From: Brevibacterium antiquum
GTDB lineage: Bacteria; Actinomycetota; Actinomycetes; Actinomycetales; Brevibacteriaceae
NCBI RefSeq assembly: GCF_016107655.1
Contig: NZ_JABASX010000001.1
Location: forward strand, 558,001 to 622,000
Reading direction: 5' to 3'
Length of the DNA: 64,000 nucleotides
The notes beneath the pieces were generated by a model. That model had not been told where the DNA came from. It made no database searches and was given only the letters and a program-made list of their open reading frames with translations. Numbering within the stretch: the stretch's first letter is position 1; the number at the start of each line of letters is the position of its first letter. A program made the position numbers and the translations under genes. Shown piece after piece: positions 58,182 through 64,000 of the stretch.

Positions 58182-58774
58182 CCAGTACCGTCATCTTCTG
58201 GCGACATGGCCAGACCGACTACAACGTCGAAGGCAGGTTCCAAGGTCAAAGTGACATCCCGCTCAACGAACTCGGGCGGACTCAAGCCGCTCAGGCAGCG
58301 GGCTACCTGAGCCAACTGCAACCTGAACTCATCGTCTCCTCCGACCTGTCGCGGGCCGCTGACACTGCCGACGCACTTGCTTCGCTGCTGAACGTCGGTG
58401 TCACACGTGATGAGCGTCTGCGTGAGACCGCCTTCGGCGAGTGGGAGGGCCATACCCGGGACGAGCTCAGTACATCGTGGCCAGACGAGCTCGAACAATG
58501 GCTCAGCGGAGCTGACACGAACCCACCCGGTGGGGAATCCCGCACCGAGTCGGGTCGTCGAGTCGCCTCGGCGATCACGGACATCGTCGCTGGTTCGGAG
58601 TCCAAGACCATTGCCATCGTCGCTCATGGAGCTGTGCTGCGCGCAGCCGCAGAACTGCTGCTCGGCATGGACGGGCCAGGTCGCCTCGCCGTCCTGGGAA
58701 ACTGCGGACATGGCGAATTCGGATTCACCGGCAGCAGCTGGATCCTGCGCAGCTGGGGCACAGTCCCCTCCTGA
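58178..58774 (+). CDS. Histidine phosphatase (phosphoglycerate mutase-like)
   Basis: The 198-residue enzyme has the phospho-acceptor motif RHGQTDYN (9-16), then LGRTQAAQAAGYL, ERLRETAFGEWEG and the second His in VAHGAVLRA. It is a phosphatase rather than glycolytic mutase by length; its substrate is unknown. Genes like this regularly follow rsfS in actinobacteria. ATG 58178 overlaps the rsfS stop. The stop codon lies in the first copy of a 22-base tandem duplication. Confidence 0.9.
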   Translation: MTSTVIFWRHGQTDYNVEGRFQGQSDIPLNELGRTQAAQAAGYLSQLQPELIVSSDLSRAADTADALASLLNVGVTRDERLRETAFGEWEGHTRDELSTSWPDELEQWLSGADTNPPGGESRTESGRRVASAITDIVAGSESKTIAIVAHGAVLRAAAELLLGMDGPGRLAVLGNCGHGEFGFTGSSWILRSWGTVPS

Positions 58775-58798
58775 CGAGGGCACAGTCCCCTCCTGACG
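58756..58798 (+). repeat. 22-base tandem duplication at a gene end
   Basis: Two exact copies of a 21-base sequence starting GGGCACAGTCCCC (58756-58776 and 58778-58798) occur in tandem. The first contains the histidine phosphatase stop codon. More TGCACTGCAC-type repeats follow to about 58858. Confidence 0.85.
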
Positions 58799-58859
58799 CG
58801 TGCACTGCACAGTCCTGACCTGTGCACTGCACTGGACTGCACACTGACGACCCGTGCAC

Positions 58860-59990
58860 TCACTGCCGTGAGGCGTGAACCTTACGAATCATGCCCACCA
58901 GCGCCTGGGCCGATGAGTCCCAATCAAAGCGTTTGGCCTGCCTCTGCCCGGCCGCTGAGAGTTCGGACCACAGTGTGGCATCGGTGAGACGTTCGATCGT
59001 TGTGGCCACGTCGCCGGAATCATCGGGGTCGAAGTAGACAGCAGCCTCGCCGGCGATCTCATGGAAGATCGGAATGTCCGAGACCGCCACCGGTACACCC
59101 TGGGCCATCGCCTCGATGACAGGAAGCCCGAATCCCTCCTCCTGAGAGGCTGTGACCAGTGCGGTTGCGCCATCGAGCAGATCTGCATACTCCGCATCGC
59201 TGACCCCCCGGTGGAAGATCACCTTCGCCCGGTTGGGGATCAGTGCACGCAACACGGCCTCACGTCTGCCGTCGATCCGACTGGCGATGTGCAGCGTCCA
59301 TCCCGGCAGATGCCCCAGCGATCGAATGAGGGTCTCGACGTTCTTATAGGGCAGGAACGCGCCCATATAGACCAGCGAACGCGCATCATTCCTGTTGACC
59401 GAGCGAATTCCGGAAACAGCAGCCTCGGCGGCATTGGACACAACGGTCACCGGCTTCGATGACAGATGGTGCTCTGCGATCAGGTCCTTCGTCGTCTGAC
59501 TCACGGCAGCGATCGCATCGGCGCGTCCCAGCAGCAGACGCTGCGGGGCGTAGCTGAGGTGGTAAGCCCGCCACAGCAGCCGGAGCGCCGCGGGCAGATC
59601 TGCAGGGGGCAGCGGATGCGAATAGTAGATGAGATCGTGGACGGTCAGAATGAGGCCGTAGCTGCGTCCCGTCGATCCCATCACCTGCATGGTGGAGAAG
59701 ACCACATCGGCGCCGAGGTCGTTGAGCTTCTTCGCAATGAAGACCTCCTGCGGAGACGTGGGGGAGTTGAGTCTGACCCATGCACAGTCGGGGAGGAGAT
59801 CCAGCTGAGCTTCATCGCTGATGATCGCAGTGACCTCGATGCCGGTTCCCCGCACGGCTGAGAGCAGAGCAGCGAGCAGGCAGGATCCGTAGCGGGAGAT
59901 GCCATCGTGGTGGGTCGTTCGTGTGAAGCGGGCATCGAAGTAGACGCGGATCGTTTCGTTCGTCTGTGTGCTGTTTGTGCTTTTGCTCAT
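58860..59990 (-). CDS. Glycosyltransferase, GT4-like
   Basis: The 376-residue GT-B enzyme moves a sugar from a nucleotide donor to an unknown acceptor. Near the N-terminus is THHDGISRYG, a usual acceptor-side glycine loop. The C-terminal half has LVYMGAFLPYKNVETLIRSL and the donor-site SQEEGFGLPVIEAMAQGVPV, with the E-x7-E pair of GT4 proteins. I chose ATG 59990, with GGAG upstream; the frame extends to 60035. It is divergent from the mrp operon. Cell-surface polysaccharide synthesis is plausible. Confidence 0.88.
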   Translation of the reverse strand: MSKSTNSTQTNETIRVYFDARFTRTTHHDGISRYGSCLLAALLSAVRGTGIEVTAIISDEAQLDLLPDCAWVRLNSPTSPQEVFIAKKLNDLGADVVFSTMQVMGSTGRSYGLILTVHDLIYYSHPLPPADLPAALRLLWRAYHLSYAPQRLLLGRADAIAAVSQTTKDLIAEHHLSSKPVTVVSNAAEAAVSGIRSVNRNDARSLVYMGAFLPYKNVETLIRSLGHLPGWTLHIASRIDGRREAVLRALIPNRAKVIFHRGVSDAEYADLLDGATALVTASQEEGFGLPVIEAMAQGVPVAVSDIPIFHEIAGEAAVYFDPDDSGDVATTIERLTDATLWSELSAAGQRQAKRFDWDSSAQALVGMIRKVHASRQ

Positions 59991-60114
59991 GGAACTCCGA
60001 GTCGATAGTCTGTTGACCTGTAAGTCTGCGTTCATCCGAGATTGTGTTCATCGTGACGAAGGGTCAGTGAGTGAAGGAACCATCACCTGCGTCCGTGGCA
60101 CTGAGGCTACGGAC

Positions 60115-63100
60115 ATGATCCTAACGGTTCTCGCTCTTGCCGCACTCATCATTCTGACCCCCATCATCACTCGCTGGCTCGGGCGTGCCAGCGGATGGCT
60201 CCTGGCCGCCGCCTATCTCGGCATCGCCGGCCTGTTCACCCCCACCGCCGCCGAGGTGATGGCCGGGGCGACTCCGGAAGTGACCTACCAGTGGATTCCC
60301 TCCTTCGGTGTCGATCTGGCCCTGCGCGCCGACGGCATCGGCGTCATCTTCACCTACATCGCACTGATCATCGGCGCAATCGTCTTCGTCTATTCGACCG
60401 GCTACCTGTCCCAGGGACGAAACACGAGCTTCTACTGGCTGATGGTCATCTTCACCTTCTCGATGGTGATGCTGGTTCTCAGCAACGACCTCTTGGTGCT
60501 CTTCGTGTGCTGGGAACTGACGTCTCTGGCCTCCTTCTTCCTCATCGCCCGGTCTGGCTCGCCCGGCCAGGGGCCCTCTCTGCGCACCATGTTCATCACC
60601 TTCATCGGCGGACTCTCCCTGCTGGTGGCCACCGGAACCATCATCGCGGTCACCGGAACCACGAACGTCCACGAAGCGCTGAGCTCGCCCGTCTGGTCGG
60701 GTCAGGCACCGGTGACGACGCTGGTCGCGATCCTCATCGCGGTCGCGGCGATGACCAAGTCGGCCCAGTTCCCCTTCCATTCCTGGCTGCCTGATGCGAT
60801 GGCCGCAGCCACACCGGTCTCCGCGTATCTGCACGCGGCCGCCGTGGTCAAGGCCGGCATCTTCCTGCTCCTCCGCTTCACACCTGCCTTTCACGCCACC
60901 CCTGCCTGGAACACGCTCCTCATCGTCGCCGGCCTCATCACCGCCTGCATCGGCGGGTGGTTCGCTCTCAACCAGTACGACGTCAAGAAGCTGATGGCCT
61001 ATTCCACGGTTTCGCAGCTGGGTCTCATCACCGCGGTAATCGGCGTCGGCTCCGAAGCAGCGATCGCCGCTGCGTGCCTGCACGTGATCGCCCACGCCCT
61101 GTTCAAATCCGGCCTCTTCATGATGGTCGGAGTCGTTGACCATCTCGCCGGGACCCGCGAACTGACTCGGATTCCACAACTGATGCGAGCGGCTCCGGGG
61201 CCCTTCTTCGTCATGATCATCGGCTGCGCCTCCATGGCAGGCATCCCACCTCTGCTCGGCTTCGTCTCGAAGGAATCCCTCTTCACCGCATTCGCTGACA
61301 CTCCCGGTTCGGACTGGACCGGATGGGCAGCCCTGCTGGTGGCCGTCGCCGCCTCGGTGCTCACCTTCGCCTACTGCGCGAAGACTGTCTGGGGGGCATT
61401 CATCGATGGCAAACCGGTGGAGAAGGCGAGACTAGGCCACGGGTCACCCGTCATGCTCGTTTCCGCTGCGATGCCGATCCTCGCCTCGATTCCGCTGAGC
61501 TTCGTCTTGTTCGTCTTCGACAACCCTCTCGATCAGGCAGTCCAAGCGGCCATTCCCGACGCAGGCGAAGCAGTGCACCTTGCGCTCTGGCACGGGGTGA
61601 ACAAGGAACTCATAGCCTCACTGCTGATCATCGCGATCGGCGTGATCATCATCGTCAACCGCTCCCGCGTCTTCGTCTTCTTCCACCGAGCAACCCTCGG
61701 CTTCGACGGAGCCAACGTGATGAGCGGTCTGACGTGGGTCCTGCGTCGAGCCGGCCGCGGTCTGAGCATCTTCGCCAAGCCGATGAACTCCGGCCCCTAC
61801 CTGGCCATGTCGCTGGGCGGTCTCGCCGTTCTCGCCTTCTCAGCCGTCCCGCTCATCTATTCGGACCTGCCTCCTCTGCAGGAAGGTCTGTGGCGACCCA
61901 TCGACATCGTCCTCCTCGTCCTCATCACCGTGGCCGTGCTCGTTGTCTGCAGCTCCCACTCTCGTCTGACCACAGTGGTTGCTCTGTCGGGAGTCGGCAT
62001 TCTCGCTACTGTCCAGATTCTGGCTCTCGGCGCTCCGGACGTCACTCTGACTCAGCTGCTGGTCGAGGCGATGACGATCATCGTCATCATGTTGGTGTTG
62101 CAGAAGCTTCCACGTTCCTTCTGGAGATATCCGAAACGCCTGCAGGCCACCCGCGTGATCTTCGCCCTCATCGTCGGACTTGCCGCGACCGTGCTGACAC
62201 TGGCTCTCAACGGACGTCGGGAGCGGTCAGATCTCGGTCTGTACTACATCGAGAACGCCCCCGACATCAGCGGCGGGCACAACATCGTCAACACGATCCT
62301 CGTAGAGTTCCGTGCCTTGGACACCCTCGGCGAGCTCACCGTCCTCGGTATGGCCGGAATCGCAATCGTTGCGGTGATGTCGACGGTCAAGGACAAGTTC
62401 ATCGATCCTCCCGCGGAGAACATCCCCGAACCGCCGAAGAAGGCGTGGATCTCAGTCCGACCCCGGGGCACGACCGCCTATCGCGCTGTCCACGAGGCGT
62501 GGCCCAACGTGATTCCGCCGCAGCTGACGATCAAGGTCCTCGGACCGCTGCTGGCTATCAGCTCACTGGTGATCTTCTGGCGCGGTCACAACGAGCCCGG
62601 TGGTGGCTTCATCGCCGCTCTGGTCGGCTCTGCGGTCATCGGCCTCCTCTACATGTCCACGGCCAAGGACCGGGCGATCGGTCCGCCCAAGGCGCCCCTG
62701 TACCTCATCGGATCGGGAGTGGCCACAGCCGTCGGAACGGGATTCATCGGGCTCATCTTCGCAGGCTCCTTCCTCGAGCCCTTGCACGGCTATTTCCTGG
62801 GTCAGCATTTCACCACTTCGATGCTCTTCGACCTGGGTGTGTATCTCGCGGTGGTCGGCCTCATACTGGCGTCCTTCAATCTCCTCGGAGTCTCGGATTC
62901 CGCCGCCACGCCCGCCGGCGACGATGTCCTGACCAACGGAATCATCCGCCGTGACGTCGAACGCACCCGTGAACGCGCCGACGAACTGCTCTACGGGGAG
63001 CTGAGTGGACCGATGGACGCTATCAGAGGGGAACGCCCGCCCCGCGACCGTCGGTCCCGAGTCGCCGACCCGGATGCGAAGGTGCGAGCATCGTCGACTC

Positions 63101-63189
63101 ATATCCTCCACGGCGACGCACCCACCGAACGGTCCAGAGGCGAAGCAGCCGAACAGTCACGAACCGATGAGCAGGAGGGTGTGAAATGA
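60115..63189 (+). CDS. mrpA: Mrp Na+/H+ antiporter subunit A with fused subunit B domain
   Basis: MrpA is the largest subunit of the multi-subunit antiporter that expels Na+ in exchange for protons. The 1024-residue protein has a NuoL-like core (about 1-480; CWELTSLASFFLIARSG, HSWLPDAMAAATPVSA, SKESLFTAF). More helices follow, then from about 800 an MnhB domain (NEPGGGFIAALVGSA, HFTTSMLFDLGVYLAV). The last 90 residues are hydrophilic and Arg/Glu/Asp-rich. No separate mrpB follows, so the B function is fused. GAGG lies 8 bases before ATG 60115. It overlaps mrpC by 4 bases. Confidence 0.94.
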   Translation: MILTVLALAALIILTPIITRWLGRASGWLLAAAYLGIAGLFTPTAAEVMAGATPEVTYQWIPSFGVDLALRADGIGVIFTYIALIIGAIVFVYSTGYLSQGRNTSFYWLMVIFTFSMVMLVLSNDLLVLFVCWELTSLASFFLIARSGSPGQGPSLRTMFITFIGGLSLLVATGTIIAVTGTTNVHEALSSPVWSGQAPVTTLVAILIAVAAMTKSAQFPFHSWLPDAMAAATPVSAYLHAAAVVKAGIFLLLRFTPAFHATPAWNTLLIVAGLITACIGGWFALNQYDVKKLMAYSTVSQLGLITAVIGVGSEAAIAAACLHVIAHALFKSGLFMMVGVVDHLAGTRELTRIPQLMRAAPGPFFVMIIGCASMAGIPPLLGFVSKESLFTAFADTPGSDWTGWAALLVAVAASVLTFAYCAKTVWGAFIDGKPVEKARLGHGSPVMLVSAAMPILASIPLSFVLFVFDNPLDQAVQAAIPDAGEAVHLALWHGVNKELIASLLIIAIGVIIIVNRSRVFVFFHRATLGFDGANVMSGLTWVLRRAGRGLSIFAKPMNSGPYLAMSLGGLAVLAFSAVPLIYSDLPPLQEGLWRPIDIVLLVLITVAVLVVCSSHSRLTTVVALSGVGILATVQILALGAPDVTLTQLLVEAMTIIVIMLVLQKLPRSFWRYPKRLQATRVIFALIVGLAATVLTLALNGRRERSDLGLYYIENAPDISGGHNIVNTILVEFRALDTLGELTVLGMAGIAIVAVMSTVKDKFIDPPAENIPEPPKKAWISVRPRGTTAYRAVHEAWPNVIPPQLTIKVLGPLLAISSLVIFWRGHNEPGGGFIAALVGSAVIGLLYMSTAKDRAIGPPKAPLYLIGSGVATAVGTGFIGLIFAGSFLEPLHGYFLGQHFTTSMLFDLGVYLAVVGLILASFNLLGVSDSAATPAGDDVLTNGIIRRDVERTRERADELLYGELSGPMDAIRGERPPRDRRSRVADPDAKVRASSTHILHGDAPTERSRGEAAEQSRTDEQEGVK

Positions 63190-63518
63190 TCCTGGCCCTC
63201 ACAATCGGAGTGCTGACCGCCGGCGGTGTGTACCTCATGATGCAGCGATCGATGGTCAGAGGCGTCTTCGGACTCACTCTCATCTCCCATGCTGCGAACT
63301 TCATCCTACTCTCCGCCGGAGTCAGCGCCTGGCGAGTCGAGCCCATCAGCGGTCGCGGTGATCAGAGCCTGGCCGCCGACCCGCTGCCGCAGGCCTTCGT
63401 CCTCACCGCCATCGTCATCACCCTGGCGGTGACGATCTTCATGCTCGCGCTGGCCGTGCTCGGCCATGACGATGATCAGAAGCGGGCCCCTGAGACAGGG
63501 GAGGAACGAGAATCATGA
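63186..63518 (+). CDS. mrpC: Mrp antiporter subunit C
   Basis: This 110-residue NuoK-like subunit has three helices, with YLMMQRSMVRGVFGLTLISHAANF and DPLPQAFVLTAIVITLAVT as family signatures. The C-terminus is charged (HDDDQKRAPETGEERES). It overlaps mrpA upstream and mrpD downstream by 4 bases each (ATGA), so the whole operon is translationally coupled. Confidence 0.95.
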   Translation: MILALTIGVLTAGGVYLMMQRSMVRGVFGLTLISHAANFILLSAGVSAWRVEPISGRGDQSLAADPLPQAFVLTAIVITLAVTIFMLALAVLGHDDDQKRAPETGEERES

Positions 63519-64000
63519 ACCCAGCATTCCTGCTCCTGCTCATCGGCGTGCCGCTCCTGTCATCGGCGCTGAGCGTGCTCATCACCTCCCGCACCTTCGA
63601 CCGCATTCTGTTGTTGGCGACCCCGAGCTTCGTCGGCATCTCCGGCATCGTTCTGCTCTTCGTCCACCAACGGCAGCCGGTGCTCGCCCACTCCGTCGGC
63701 GGCTACGTCCCCGGTCTGGCGATCCCGTTCGTCTCCGATACCTTCACCGCTCTGATGCTGGTGCTGACCTCGCTCACAGCGATCGCGAGCTCCGTCTTCC
63801 TGATCACGACCGGTGAGGACCAGTACCGTTTCGTCCCTGCCCTGATCCTGATGATGCTCACCGGTGTCTACGGAGCACTGCTGACCGGCGATCTGTTCAA
63901 CTTCTTCGTCTTCGTCGAGGTCATGGTGCTGCCGGCCTACGCACTCATCGCGGTGACCGGAACCTGGCGCCGCCTCGGCGTGGGTCGCATGTACGTCATG
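63515..64000 (+). CDS. mrpD: Mrp antiporter subunit D (N-terminal part)
   Basis: The first 162 codons of a NuoM/N-like antiporter subunit are present; the gene continues past the window end. ATG 63515 overlaps the mrpC stop. The sequence shows multiple helices and the family segment LLTGDLFNFFVFVEVMVLPAYALIA, with the functional Glu in VEVM. Confidence 0.94.
   Translation, partial: MNPAFLLLLIGVPLLSSALSVLITSRTFDRILLLATPSFVGISGIVLLFVHQRQPVLAHSVGGYVPGLAIPFVSDTFTALMLVLTSLTAIASSVFLITTGEDQYRFVPALILMMLTGVYGALLTGDLFNFFVFVEVMVLPAYALIAVTGTWRRLGVGRMYVM

Noticed and set aside
60121-61179. 352-codon frame on the - strand
   Set aside because: Antisense of mrpA; Asp/Gly/Glu/His-rich as expected for the complement of membrane-helix codons.
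61323-62954. 543-codon frame on the + strand
   Set aside because: Out-of-frame shadow inside mrpA; Arg-rich with no domain, while the mrpA frame is well conserved.

Overview
This is about 64 kb of a high-GC actinobacterial chromosome that looks like core genome. Gene content and order (murA-nucS, clpP1-clpP2-clpX, ileS-folC-ndk-rne-rplU-rpmA-obg-proB-proA-nadD-rsfS), a mycothiol-type FrnE relative, group II truncated haemoglobin, MurA with Asp at the fosfomycin cysteine, and an ultrashort-stem ileS T-box all point to Actinomycetota. A Brevibacterium-like member of the Micrococcales is my best guess, but no rRNA is present to settle it. I see no insertion sequence, prophage, CRISPR array or rRNA operon. 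Three tRNAs are present: Arg-TCT, Pro-TGG and Gly-TCC.

1-5.9 kb: the C-terminal part of murA (cut by the window edge) converges on nucS, the non-canonical mismatch-repair endonuclease. Back to back with nucS lies a small zinc-ribbon protein. Next come a long DivIVA/FilP-like coiled-coil protein, a thiolase, an MTH1187-type thiamine-binding protein and a small membrane protein. 6-15.6 kb: tRNA-Arg, an overlapping pair of dynamin-like GTPases, a stand-alone SSB paralogue, a lipoprotein with a Ser/Gly/Glu tail, the ABC-F factor EttA, TesB with a coupled small membrane protein, and a hotdog thioesterase coupled to an unknown protein. 15.6-25.6 kb: minus-strand pepN-mscS-glbO, then frnE, rpiB, a zinc alcohol dehydrogenase, a PQQ-type sugar dehydrogenase lipoprotein, tRNA-Pro, tRNA-Gly and a Tat-exported GH15-like protein.

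25.8-37.4 kb: a protein-quality cluster (tig, clpP1, clpP2, clpX) with a sequence matching the ClgR operator ahead of clpP1, followed by an MFS exporter, an AIM24 protein, an archaeal/Rickettsia-like valS, an acyltransferase-3 and an SDR. 37.4-51.4 kb: a translational T-box riboswitch controlling ileS, then folC, a DUF4233 protein, ndk, a VKOR, rne with a long leader and missing Zn-link cysteines, an SPFH protein, an AGCS amino-acid symporter, chorismate mutase, and rplU-rpmA.

51.5-64 kb: obgE-proB-proA, an unlisted 54-residue membrane protein, nadD, a disordered membrane-anchored protein, rsfS and a histidine phosphatase in a tightly packed run. A GT4 glycosyltransferase follows on the other strand, and finally an Mrp Na+/H+ antiporter operon (mrpA with a fused MrpB domain, mrpC, mrpD) cut by the window end. 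The most useful leads are the dynamin-like pair, the FilP/Scy-like protein next to nucS, the ileS T-box with visible alternative pairings, the ClgR operator, and RNase E without its Zn-link.
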